The translations under genes and the position numbers were made by a program. The notes under the pieces are model-generated. The model saw nothing but the letters and a program-made list of their open reading frames with translations, was not told the DNA's origin and ran no database searches. From an uncultured Clostridia bacterium (GTDB lineage: Bacteria > Bacillota > Clostridia > Oscillospirales > Acutalibacteraceae), in NCBI GenBank assembly GCA_946628455.1, contig CAMOWP010000060.1, positions 1-10,184 on the forward strand: a stretch of 10,184 nt of DNA, read 5' to 3'. Positions 1 to 7,261 of the stretch are shown here, piece by piece. Within the stretch, counting starts at the first letter, position 1, and every line of letters starts with the position of its first letter.

Positions 1-454
1 TTCCAAATACAGCAAGAAGCGGTTTTCTTTGCTTTTTTATTACGTCAACTATCCTTTTGATATTTCGAGAGTAACGGAACATTTTAAAGCTTCTGAATAC
101 TTTAAATGTCCATATCATTCGTATGGTTCTCAATGCCTTAAAGCCACTGCTAATCGGAACAAATGACGGCAGAATTGTTAAAAGGTCAATAAGAGCCATA
201 GGCGTAAACGGATATAACAAAAATGATGCGTTTCCCTTTTTTAGGCTTTCACGAGCAGTAATCAACCTCAAAATGTAATCAAGTATGAAAAACGAAACCG
301 TAATCTTATCAATGATATTGAATATTGGAAGGCTTTGTTTACTTACAAGTGGTACCATACTTGCAACAATACATACAAGCATAAACCAGTTATAAATATT
401 GTCAATTAATGTTGAACTGTCATCATTAAAAAGAATGTAAATTTTCTTAGTCAT
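1..454 (-). CDS. Voltage-gated cation (probably potassium) channel, N-terminal 151 residues, partial
   Basis: The gene starts at the ATG at 454-452 and stays open to the left edge, so only the voltage-sensor half is visible. It belongs by pattern to the six-helix ion transport family (PF00520, Kv/Kch-like). Hydrophobic helices lie at about residues 19-37 (S1), 44-66 (S2) and 81-100 (S3). S2 carries Asp59 and S3 carries Asp90, the usual counter-charges. S4 (about 105-130) has a basic residue at every third position: K106, R109, R112, then W115, then K118, R121, K124, R127, R130. The pore helix, selectivity filter and S5-S6 lie outside the window, so potassium selectivity is inferred from the family. 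The ribosome binding site AAGGAG lies inside the last codons of the PAP2 gene upstream, with only 2 bases between stop and start, implying co-transcription and coupled translation. GC is about 36% in the 300 bases I counted, lower than the PAP2 gene. Confidence 0.85.
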   Translation of the reverse strand, partial: MTKKIYILFNDDSSTLIDNIYNWFMLVCIVASMVPLVSKQSLPIFNIIDKITVSFFILDYILRLITARESLKKGNASFLLYPFTPMALIDLLTILPSFVPISSGFKALRTIRMIWTFKVFRSFKMFRYSRNIKRIVDVIKKQRKPLLAVFG

Positions 455-456
455 TT

Positions 457-1284
457 TTACTCCTTGATTGTAAAATATTTCTTGTCAAGTATGCCGATTG
501 CGATTATTGTAACCGTGAAGCCGATTGCTCCGCCCACTGTTACATCGCTCAGATAGTGCGCGCCCATAACCAGCCTTGTGTACGCAACAATGCTTGTGTA
601 AATAAGCGGAAGCGCAAAGCAGAGGTATCTTCTTTTTGCCCATTTCGGGGAAACGAAGGGGAGCGCCATCATAAGGTAGCTCATTGCCGCGCCTGCTGTG
701 TGGCCGGAGGGGAAGGAGCGGTTGCCCGTAACGCCGTTAATTATATACCAGGCTGTAAATCTGTCGTAAGAGCCGTCCTTAATCAAATCTCTGAAACGGA
801 CTCTGCCCCAGAGCACCTTTGAGATTTCAATAAGCCCGAGCTGAGCAAACATAACGATAATACCTGCGACTGACAGGATGATAAACGCTTTTTTCAGGTT
901 ATCGTCAACCTTGATGAACTGACCGATGTAAAGCGCAAGCAGGGCAATTCCCAAGCCGAAAATAAGCCCGAAAGCTATGTTGTATCTTTCAAGGAAAAGG
1001 TAGTGCGCGATATGGTAACCGAGGTAAGCCGAGCCGCCCAAATCAACTATTAGCCCGAAAATTTTCAGCGCCGTTTTTTCTGCAAGGTAAAAAATCAGAA
1101 CTCCCGCAAAGGTGCAAATCAGCCTGCAGGGCATTTCTCCCGTTGCTTCAAACCAGATTGAAAATGCGTCGTCGGGGTTGTTGAGAAAGATGTCAAGCTT
1201 AAGGTCAATAAAACTTGCCGTTATCAGCGAAGCCGCTGAAAGAATGTAAAAAATGATTATGTACGGTCTGTATTTTTTCAGCAT
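457..1284 (-). CDS. PAP2-superfamily membrane phosphatase
   Basis: A 275-residue multi-pass membrane protein of the type 2 phosphatidic acid phosphatase family, which removes phosphate from lipid phosphates or pyrophosphates. All three signature motifs are present in the C-terminal half. Motif 1 is K156-x6-R163, with Phe164 in place of the usual proline. Motif 2 is PSGH at 192-195, with the catalytic-type His195. Motif 3 is R237-x5-H243-x3-D247. The first 155 residues hold extra hydrophobic helices, making it longer than a typical BcrC-like undecaprenyl pyrophosphate phosphatase (about 190 residues). Substrate cannot be fixed from sequence; undecaprenyl pyrophosphate recycling, phosphatidylglycerol-phosphate or other lipid phosphates are all possible. 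The start is supported by AAAGGAG at 1298-1292, 7 bases upstream of the ATG. It is divergent from the teichoic-acid operon and appears to head a two-gene unit with the channel gene. Confidence 0.9.
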   Translation of the reverse strand: MLKKYRPYIIIFYILSAASLITASFIDLKLDIFLNNPDDAFSIWFEATGEMPCRLICTFAGVLIFYLAEKTALKIFGLIVDLGGSAYLGYHIAHYLFLERYNIAFGLIFGLGIALLALYIGQFIKVDDNLKKAFIILSVAGIIVMFAQLGLIEISKVLWGRVRFRDLIKDGSYDRFTAWYIINGVTGNRSFPSGHTAGAAMSYLMMALPFVSPKWAKRRYLCFALPLIYTSIVAYTRLVMGAHYLSDVTVGGAIGFTVTIIAIGILDKKYFTIKE

Positions 1285-1291
1285 ACGAACA

Positions 1292-1298
1292 CTCCTTT
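1292..1298 (-). promoter_or_regulatory. Ribosome binding site of the PAP2 gene
   Basis: AAAGGAG read on the minus strand, 7 bases before the ATG at 1284-1282. It fixes the start of the phosphatase. Confidence 0.8.
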
Positions 1299-1314
1299 AA
1301 CATTTTCTTTTATC

Positions 1315-1343
1315 ATTATACAAAATTGTATAACAAATTTCAA
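1315..1343 (-). promoter_or_regulatory. Promoter for the PAP2-channel unit
   Basis: On the minus strand the -35 box is TTGAAA (1343-1338), followed by a 17-base spacer and a perfect TATAAT -10 box (1320-1315). Transcription would start near 1308, giving a leader of about 24 bases that contains the AAAGGAG site. The -10 box and spacer overlap an 18-base palindrome (1316-1333), so repressor control is plausible. Confidence 0.75.
1316..1333. promoter_or_regulatory. 18-base perfect palindrome, candidate operator
   Basis: TTATACAA-AA-TTGTATAA: perfect 8-base arms around a 2-base centre. It covers most of the -10 box and half the spacer of the minus-strand promoter. It ends 15 bases upstream of the -35 box of the plus-strand promoter. 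A dimeric helix-turn-helix repressor could sit here and control the PAP2 gene, possibly also affecting the teichoic-acid operon. No regulator gene is visible in the window. AT-rich palindromes also arise by chance in promoters, so the assignment is tentative. Confidence 0.45.
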
Positions 1344-1348
1344 TATTC

Positions 1349-1377
1349 TTGATTTATCAGACGCTATATGCTATAAT
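1349..1377 (+). promoter_or_regulatory. Promoter of the teichoic-acid-type operon
   Basis: The -35 box is TTGATT (1349-1354), then a 17-base spacer, then TATAAT (1372-1377). It is preceded by TG one base upstream (1369-1370), making an extended -10. Predicted start is near 1384, leaving a leader of about 30 bases with GGAG at 1403-1406 before the ATG at 1415. No other convincing promoter is seen before 7208, so all four genes are probably read from here. Confidence 0.8.
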
Positions 1378-1414
1378 ACTACAAATATTTAATTATTAGT
1401 TTGGAGCACTATGT

Positions 1415-2980
1415 ATGTCGGGTTGCATAATCAGAGTTGAAAAGCTGAATACAAAAGGCGCGAAGCTGTTCGTTGACGGAACGCTTTTCAGCGGCTCTCT
1501 CGGGAATAACATACCGCGGCTCAAAGCGGTGTTCCGCGTTGAGGACAGAACAAGGCGAATCCCGATTCCCGTTATTGAGGAGGGCGAGGGGTATCTTAAA
1601 TTCGGGCACGTCTACCTCCTCGATAAGCTGTTCTTTAACTATAAAAATAAAAGCGACGTCAGGCTGGAATTTGAGCTCTGGCTCGGAGACAGCAGAATTG
1701 ATGTAGAAAGCGTTGAGTGCGCCTGCCCGCTCCCGTCAGGTATTACAGCCGATGCCTCGGGTCTGACCGTTTCAAAAAAAATAGCAGGCAAAAAAACATA
1801 TATAAATATTTTTGAGCTTGATTTGCGCTCGGCTGTCAAAAGAGTTGTTTACACACCGATGGTAATGGCTCTCGGAGTGTATTTCGGAATATATAAAAAG
1901 CTTCACCCCGTAAAGAAAAACAGAGTAACCTTTATGAGCGGACGGCGCACAGAACTCGGCGGAAATATGGAATTCGTCTGGAACGAGCTTAAGGACTGTG
2001 ATGAAATAGAGCTTAAAACGCTGTTCTTCGCGCAGACAAGTATGATGAAAATGGTGAAGGTGCTTGCAAAATTCCTGAAGCTTTATTCAACCTCAAGGGT
2101 AGTTGTTGTTGACGATTTCTTCAGGCTTCTCAACACCTTTAAGCGCCAGGAGGATACAAGAATTATCCAGCTCTGGCACGCGTGCGGAGCGTTCAAAACC
2201 TTCGGCTATACAAGGCTCGGCAAGCCGGGCGGCCCCCACCAGTACGATAAAAACCACCGTATGTACGATTACGCGATAGTAAGCTCTCAGGAAATTGCGC
2301 GCCACTACGCGGAGGGCTTCGGTATCAGCGACAGCGCGGTAATCGCAACGGGTATTCCGCGAACGGATATCTTCTTTGACGAAAATTATAAAAGCAGCGT
2401 AACAAAGCGGCTCTATGAAAAATATCCCGCCCTCAGGGATAAAAAGGTGCTTCTTTTTGCGCCTACCTTCAGAGGCAACGGTCAGGTAACCGCTTATTAT
2501 GAAATTGACAAAATAGATATTAACGCGCTTAAGAGAAAGCTCGGGGATGACTGGGCAATAATAATAAAGCTTCATCCGTTTTGCAGGGAACGTTTCAGCA
2601 TTGACAGCGGGCTTTCCGATTCCGTTATCGACCTTTCCGACGAGGACGAGCTTAACGACCTTCTGTTTATAACGGATTTGCTTGTAACGGATTATTCAAG
2701 CTGTATTTTTGAGGCGTCTCTTCTCAATATACCTATGGTGTTTTACGTTTTCGATTTAGAGGAGTATATAAGAGACAGAGATTTTTATTATGAATTTGAA
2801 GGCTTTGCGCCCGGTAAAATAGTCAAAACTCAGGAGGCGCTTTTTGAATGTATCGAAAAGGGCGATTTTGAGCAGGATAAAATCAGCGGCTTTAAAACCA
2901 AATTTTTTGACAGCACGGACGGCAAATCGTCTGTTCGTGTTGCAGATAAAATTAAAAGCATTGTCAGAGGTGAAATATGA
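1415..2980 (+). CDS. tarL: TarL/TarK-like polyol-phosphate (probably ribitol-phosphate) transferase
   Basis: A 521-residue member of the CDP-glycerol/CDP-ribitol phosphotransferase family (PF04464), which adds polyol phosphate units from CDP-polyol to a lipid-linked teichoic acid chain on the cytoplasmic face of the membrane. An N-terminal, probably beta-rich domain (about 1-165) precedes the GT-B transferase domain. Visible motifs are QLWHACGAFKTFG with His255, GIPRTDIFF (313-321), APTFRG (349-354), KLHP with His387, and TDYSS (425-429), followed by the FDLEEY and GFAPGK segments. His255 and His387 match the two histidines known to be essential in TagF. The WHAxGAFK form and the following GKPGGP segment resemble what I recall of staphylococcal TarL/TarK more than TagF (WHGTPLK). 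With tarI and tarJ downstream, CDP-ribitol is the likely donor. Whether it primes or polymerises cannot be told. The start is set by GGAG at 1403-1406; the ATG at 1411 is out of frame and soon stops. Its stop overlaps the next start (ATGA). Confidence 0.85.
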   Translation: MSGCIIRVEKLNTKGAKLFVDGTLFSGSLGNNIPRLKAVFRVEDRTRRIPIPVIEEGEGYLKFGHVYLLDKLFFNYKNKSDVRLEFELWLGDSRIDVESVECACPLPSGITADASGLTVSKKIAGKKTYINIFELDLRSAVKRVVYTPMVMALGVYFGIYKKLHPVKKNRVTFMSGRRTELGGNMEFVWNELKDCDEIELKTLFFAQTSMMKMVKVLAKFLKLYSTSRVVVVDDFFRLLNTFKRQEDTRIIQLWHACGAFKTFGYTRLGKPGGPHQYDKNHRMYDYAIVSSQEIARHYAEGFGISDSAVIATGIPRTDIFFDENYKSSVTKRLYEKYPALRDKKVLLFAPTFRGNGQVTAYYEIDKIDINALKRKLGDDWAIIIKLHPFCRERFSIDSGLSDSVIDLSDEDELNDLLFITDLLVTDYSSCIFEASLLNIPMVFYVFDLEEYIRDRDFYYEFEGFAPGKIVKTQEALFECIEKGDFEQDKISGFKTKFFDSTDGKSSVRVADKIKSIVRGEI

Positions 2981-5433
2981 GCGATAAGCATTATCATAAT
3001 TATTACAGGGAATACAGAGGCGAAACAGTAGCAGAGGAAGCTTCCGCTGCCTTTATGATGAAAAAGGGTATCCTTGAAAGCTATGAAAAGCTCACAAAGG
3101 CTATCAACAGACATATAAAGAGAGCGGGCAACAGAAGGTTTACAAACAAGCTGCTTGACAAGCGTATTCCGCGCGTTTACAAGGCTGCCGCAAAACAGCC
3201 TGTTGACGAAAAGAAAATCGTTTTTGTTGAGATAAGGCACCCTCATATCACAAACAGCTTTGAGGTCATTTTTGACGAGCTGATTAATAATTACGATTAC
3301 AACATTCACCCTCATTTTCTCCTTAACAGCAATACGGTCCGCGCCGATTACGCAAAGCGCGTTCTCAATGCAGTTGAGGATATTGCAACGGCTAAGTACG
3401 TTTTTCTCAACGAGGGCTCAAACGCTATTTCCGCAATTCCGCTCAGACCCGAAACAAAGGTTATTCAGCTCTGGCACGGCTGCGGCGCCTTCAAGCGCTT
3501 CGGCTTTTCAACTGCGGACCTTATTTTCGGCGCTTCGCGTAAGGAGCAGCTCAAGCACCCGTTCAACAAAAACTATTCTCTTGTAACCGTAAGCTCACCC
3601 GAGGTTGTATGGGCTTATAAAGAGGCGATGAATATGCCTGAGGAAAGCGAGATTGTTCAGCCCACGGGCTCATCGAGAACGGATATTTTCTTTGATGATG
3701 AATATAAGCAAAACGCTTTTAATAACGTATATAATCTCATCCCGCAGGCAAAGGGCAAAAAGATAATTCTTTATGCTCCCACTTTCAGGGGAAGAGTTGC
3801 AAGGGCAACTACTCCCGACAGGCTCAATATTTCAATGTTTTATGAGGAGTTCAGGGATGATTACGTTCTCCTTTTCAAGCATCACCCCGTTGTTAAGGTA
3901 AGACCCTTCATTGAGGAAAAATACAGGGATTTCGCCTTCGACGTAACTGACACTCTTTCAATCGAGGATTTAATTATAACCTCCGATTTCTGCATTTCGG
4001 ACTATTCCTCTCTTGTATTTGAGTACAGCTTATTTGAAAAGCCGCTCATCTTCTTTGCGTATGACCTTGACAGCTATTTTGACTGGCGAGGCTTCTACTA
4101 TGATTACGACGAGCTTGCCCCGGGTCCCGTATGCAAAACGAACTTTGAAATGATTGATTATATCAAGAACATTGACACCCGTTTTGATAAGCAGGCGGTT
4201 CAGGAATTCAAATATAAATTTATGCGCTCGTGCGACGGTAACGCAACCAAGCGTATTCTGGAATCAATGTTTGACGACCTTGAGGCGCACAGAAAGCCCT
4301 GCGAAAAGTTTGAGCATTTTTATGACGTGCCTAAGGTGCAGAGCAGCTCAATGCCTTATTTCAGGATGGTTAAGTACATCAGGGAGGAAAAGGAATACGC
4401 CGAGGGCGTTTATGCCGACGCAATTAAGCTTCCCATTGAAAAGGGAAGCATAGTAGCGTTTGATATCCATTCCCGTGAGATTGAATACGTTTTGAACTCG
4501 CTCGGCAACCGCAGGATGTCAGTGGTTAAAATCGGCGATAATTTCGACGAGGTTATTAAAAAGATTGCAACTGCAAATTATATTCTTATAGACCAGGTTA
4601 ACCCGCTTATCGATTCTCTTGATATAAGGGAAGAAACAAAGGTTATCCTTATGCCGCCTGACGCGTTCCCTCTCACGGCGTTCGGCAAGGTTACAAAGGA
4701 ATACCGCTCAGGCCTTAAGCGCGAGCAGTATGAGCTTGCTCCGCTTTATTCAAGCGTTGACGCGGTTGTTTGTCCGTCTGAGGAAACTGCGAAGATTTAT
4801 AAGGACGCAGTCGGCGAGGAGGTTGAAACAATCATCGCGGGCGACGTTAAGAGCGATATCTTCTTCAAACCTCAGCTCAAGGGCGAGCTTCTTGCAAAGC
4901 TTTACGAAACCTGCCCTCAGCTTGAAGGCAAGCGCATTATCGCGTTCATCGGAAAAGAGTTTGACCGTAACTTTGACGATTCAATGATTTACGAATATCT
5001 TTCAAGGGAGTATGCGTTCCTTGAATACTATGACCAGTGCGATATCAGGCTGTATGATGAAGAAAAGCTTGCTCTCAACTATGCTCAGGATTCAATAGTT
5101 GATGTCAGCCTTCTTTTCACAAAGTATGAGCTTATAACTATTTCGGATATAATCGTCGGCGGCTTTGAATCCCCGATTTATACCGCAATGGTAACAGGCA
5201 AGCCCGTAATTATCTATTCAAAGGATATCAACAGCGAGCTTCTCAGCGCTGAAACCTTTGTTGATATAAAGGCAAACAGCCCGACCCCGATTTGCAGCGA
5301 CCTTGACCAGGTAATTGCAATAATCAGAAATATTTATAAATTCAATTTTGACAAATATGACGAGCTTAAAGAAACCTACCTTAAAATGTGCGACGGCAAA
5401 AGCGCAAAAAGGCTTATCGGCAAGCTTATGTAA
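2977..5433 (+). CDS. Double-domain CDP-polyol phosphotransferase with a degenerate second transferase domain
   Basis: An 818-residue protein, far longer than single-domain relatives. After a basic N-terminus (1-78), domain 1 (about 79-436) is a complete PF04464 transferase: QLWHGCGAFKRFG with His167, SSRTDIFF (232-239), APTFRG (267-272), HHP (302-304), SDYSS (341-345), then a CDG-containing end (419-421). A linker (437-487) leads to domain 2 (about 488-818), which aligns colinearly with domain 1. ATAKYVFL (137-144) matches ATANYILI (531-538), GSSRTDIFF matches GDVKSDIFF (622-630), and RSCDG matches KMCDG (803-807). In domain 2 the WHG becomes PPD (560-562), APTFRG is lost, no HP is found, and SDYSS becomes GGFES (728-732). 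Domain 1 is thus predicted active and domain 2 non-catalytic. It starts inside the previous gene's stop (ATGA) with GAGGTG at 2967-2972, so translation is coupled. Likely role: priming or extending a ribitol-phosphate polymer. Confidence 0.85.
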   Translation: MSDKHYHNYYREYRGETVAEEASAAFMMKKGILESYEKLTKAINRHIKRAGNRRFTNKLLDKRIPRVYKAAAKQPVDEKKIVFVEIRHPHITNSFEVIFDELINNYDYNIHPHFLLNSNTVRADYAKRVLNAVEDIATAKYVFLNEGSNAISAIPLRPETKVIQLWHGCGAFKRFGFSTADLIFGASRKEQLKHPFNKNYSLVTVSSPEVVWAYKEAMNMPEESEIVQPTGSSRTDIFFDDEYKQNAFNNVYNLIPQAKGKKIILYAPTFRGRVARATTPDRLNISMFYEEFRDDYVLLFKHHPVVKVRPFIEEKYRDFAFDVTDTLSIEDLIITSDFCISDYSSLVFEYSLFEKPLIFFAYDLDSYFDWRGFYYDYDELAPGPVCKTNFEMIDYIKNIDTRFDKQAVQEFKYKFMRSCDGNATKRILESMFDDLEAHRKPCEKFEHFYDVPKVQSSSMPYFRMVKYIREEKEYAEGVYADAIKLPIEKGSIVAFDIHSREIEYVLNSLGNRRMSVVKIGDNFDEVIKKIATANYILIDQVNPLIDSLDIREETKVILMPPDAFPLTAFGKVTKEYRSGLKREQYELAPLYSSVDAVVCPSEETAKIYKDAVGEEVETIIAGDVKSDIFFKPQLKGELLAKLYETCPQLEGKRIIAFIGKEFDRNFDDSMIYEYLSREYAFLEYYDQCDIRLYDEEKLALNYAQDSIVDVSLLFTKYELITISDIIVGGFESPIYTAMVTGKPVIIYSKDINSELLSAETFVDIKANSPTPICSDLDQVIAIIRNIYKFNFDKYDELKETYLKMCDGKSAKRLIGKLM

Positions 5434-5460
5434 AGCATTTTAAACTAAGTAAATTTTAAA

Positions 5461-5466
5461 AAGGAG
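5461..5466 (+). promoter_or_regulatory. Ribosome binding site of tarI
   Basis: AAGGAG, 10 bases before the ATG at 5477. The 43-base gap between the double-domain transferase and tarI shows no terminator hairpin and no convincing promoter, so tarI is read as part of the operon. Confidence 0.7.
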
Positions 5467-5476
5467 ATATAATTCT

Positions 5477-6190
5477 ATGGTTTACGGTGTGATTTTAGCA
5501 GGCGGAATCGGCTCCCGTATGGGAGGGGACAAGCCTAAGCAGTATCTTAACGTTAAGGGCAAGCCTATTATCGTTTACACAATTGAGAAGTTCTTTTCAA
5601 CTCCTCAGTTTGAAAAGGTTATTGTTCTCTGCCCTAAGCAGTGGGTTGAGCATACTAAGAACTTAATTGAAAAGCATATCGCTCCTGCAGCAGGCAAGGT
5701 TGCAGTTATCCAGGGCGGCGAAACAAGAAACGAAACTATTATGAACGCAATCAGATTCATCGAGGAGGAGGGTAACCTTAACGATGATACTATTATCGTA
5801 ACTCACGACAGCGTTCGGCCCTTCGTTACTCACAGAATTATTGAAGAGAATATCGAAGCTGCCAAGAAATTCGGCGCTTGCGATACTGTTATTCCCGCAA
5901 CTGATACTATCGTTGAGGCGCTTGATAATACTGTTATCAGCAACATTCCCGACAGGTCAAAAATGTACCAGGGTCAGACTCCGCAGTCCTTCAACGCAAA
6001 GAAGCTCAAGGATATGTACAACGCTCTTACAGACGAGGAGAAGGCAATTCTTACCGATGCCGCAAAAATCTTTGTTATGAAGGGCGAAAAGGTTGCTCTT
6101 GTTCAGGGAGAGGATTTCAATATGAAGATTACCTTCCCTTATGACCTTCGTGTAGCTAAGTCACTTTTGGAGGAAGATACAGATGATTAA
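5477..6190 (+). CDS. tarI: D-ribitol-5-phosphate cytidylyltransferase TarI
   Basis: A 237-residue cytosolic nucleotidyltransferase of the IspD/TarI family, joining CTP and ribitol 5-phosphate into CDP-ribitol, the donor for ribitol teichoic acid. The N-terminal nucleotide-binding loop LAGGIGSRMGGDKPKQY (residues 7-23) contains the basic residues typical of the family. GGETRNETIMNAI, THDSVRPFVTHRIIEEN, YQGQTPQSF and FNMKITFPYDL all match the pattern I recall for S. aureus TarI, which is also about 238 residues. The sequence alone could be mistaken for the MEP-pathway enzyme IspD. The THDSVRPF, YQGQTPQSF and FNMKIT forms and the immediate tarJ neighbour make TarI far more likely. It overlaps tarJ by 8 bases, a sign of coupled translation; the two proteins work as a pair (in Haemophilus Bcs1 they are fused). 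Confidence 0.9.
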   Translation: MVYGVILAGGIGSRMGGDKPKQYLNVKGKPIIVYTIEKFFSTPQFEKVIVLCPKQWVEHTKNLIEKHIAPAAGKVAVIQGGETRNETIMNAIRFIEEEGNLNDDTIIVTHDSVRPFVTHRIIEENIEAAKKFGACDTVIPATDTIVEALDNTVISNIPDRSKMYQGQTPQSFNAKKLKDMYNALTDEEKAILTDAAKIFVMKGEKVALVQGEDFNMKITFPYDLRVAKSLLEEDTDD

Positions 6191-7208
6191 TACAGTTTAT
6201 CGTTTAGTTGCACCGAGACGCTTTGAAATAGCCTTTGAGGATATTGAGCTCTTCGGCGATGAGGCGATTGTAAGACCTACTAACCTTTCAATCTGTAACG
6301 CTGATATGAGGTATTATCTCGGAACGCGTGACGCAAAGGTGCTTGCAGAAAAGCTTCCTATGGCGCTTATCCACGAGGGCATAGGCGAGGTCGTTTTTGA
6401 CCCTACTGATACCTTCAAGGCAGGCGACCTCGTTGTTATGGTTCCCAACTGCCCGACAGAGGAGGACGAATATATAGCTGAAAACTATCTTCGTTCATCA
6501 AAGTTCTGCGGCTCCTCAATGGACGGTCTCCTTCAGGAATTTGTTCCGATTTCACCGAAGAGGCTCGTGCGCCTTCCCGATGATATAGACAGAAACGTTG
6601 CAGCGTTTACAGAGATTGTTTCGGTTTCCGTTCACGCCATTGACCGTTTTGATAAAATCTCTCACAAAAGACGCGATGTTATCGGCGTTTGGGGAGACGG
6701 TAACCTCGGTTACATCACCTCGCTCTTCCTTAAGTACACCTTCCCCGAGAGCAAAATTGTTGTTTTCGGAACAGTAAGGGAAAAGCTTGCCGATTTCACC
6801 TTTGCAGATGAAACTTACCTTGTTAACGAGGTGCCCGAAGGCTTTACTATGGACCACGCCTTTGAGTGCGTAGGCGGAAACGGAAGCCCGATTGCCATTG
6901 AGCAGATTATCGGCCTCATCAAGCCTGAGGCAACAATCTCAATCCTCGGCGTATCGGAATATCCCGTTCCCATTAACACAAGAATGATTCTTGAAAAGGG
7001 GCTTCGCGTATTCGGCTCCTCGCGTTCAGGCGTTGCGGATTTTCAGCGCACTGTTGATATGTACGTTGAGCACCCCGAAATAATTGATTATCTCGGAAAC
7101 CTTGTAAGCTCTGTTAACGTTGTAAGACGTACGGCAGATATTAAGGAAGCCTTTGAAAAGGATACAAAAAAGGCGTTCGGAAAAACAATAATGAAATGGG
7201 AAGAATAA
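6183..7208 (+). CDS. tarJ: Ribulose-5-phosphate reductase TarJ (alcohol dehydrogenase family)
   Basis: A 341-residue medium-chain, zinc-dependent dehydrogenase that reduces D-ribulose 5-phosphate to D-ribitol 5-phosphate with NADPH, supplying TarI. Length equals that of S. aureus TarJ as I recall it, and the start MINTVYRLVAPRRFE matches the family. Catalytic zinc ligand candidates are Cys38 (SICNADMRYY), His64-Glu65 (LIHEGIGEV) and Glu144. The Rossmann nucleotide loop is GVWGDGNLGY (168-177), and FECVGG and LGVSEYPV follow in the expected order. The four-cysteine structural zinc site of many alcohol dehydrogenases is not seen (only Cys90 and Cys109 lie in that area). The start is supported by GGAGGA at 6169-6174, 8 bases upstream and lying inside tarI. 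It is the last gene of the operon and is followed by a strong terminator. Confidence 0.92.
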   Translation: MINTVYRLVAPRRFEIAFEDIELFGDEAIVRPTNLSICNADMRYYLGTRDAKVLAEKLPMALIHEGIGEVVFDPTDTFKAGDLVVMVPNCPTEEDEYIAENYLRSSKFCGSSMDGLLQEFVPISPKRLVRLPDDIDRNVAAFTEIVSVSVHAIDRFDKISHKRRDVIGVWGDGNLGYITSLFLKYTFPESKIVVFGTVREKLADFTFADETYLVNEVPEGFTMDHAFECVGGNGSPIAIEQIIGLIKPEATISILGVSEYPVPINTRMILEKGLRVFGSSRSGVADFQRTVDMYVEHPEIIDYLGNLVSSVNVVRRTADIKEAFEKDTKKAFGKTIMKWEE

Positions 7209-7219
7209 CCCGAAAGAAA

Positions 7220-7254
7220 ATGGCTTTCTCGTTTGAGAAAGCCATTCTTTTATG
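7220..7254. terminator. Bidirectional rho-independent terminator
   Basis: A 12-base perfect stem, AATGGCTTTCTC (7220-7231) with GAGAAAGCCATT (7236-7247), around a GTTT loop. It is followed by CTTTTAT on the plus strand and, read the other way, by TTTTCTTTC on the minus strand. It lies 11 bases after the tarJ stop and 14 bases beyond the stop of the converging acyltransferase gene, and can end transcription in both directions. Confidence 0.85.
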
Positions 7255-7261
7255 TTAACTT

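Noticed and set aside
1411..1413. Alternative ATG just before the first transferase gene
   Set aside because: It is in another frame and meets a stop after nine codons; the ATG at 1415 has correct spacing from GGAG.
2093..2575. 160-residue minus-strand open frame inside the first transferase gene
   Set aside because: It lies wholly inside a well-supported gene, shows no family motif, and has no own promoter or neighbouring unit.
5434..5476. Internal promoter or terminator between the double-domain transferase and tarI
   Set aside because: The gap is AT-rich but has no recognisable -35/-10 pair and no stable stem-loop; only the AAGGAG site is clear.
5477..6190. Reading tarI as ispD of the MEP isoprenoid pathway
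   Set aside because: The motif wording (THDSVRPF, YQGQTPQSF, FNMKITFPYDL) and the overlapping tarJ fit TarI better. No MEP pathway gene such as ispF is adjacent.
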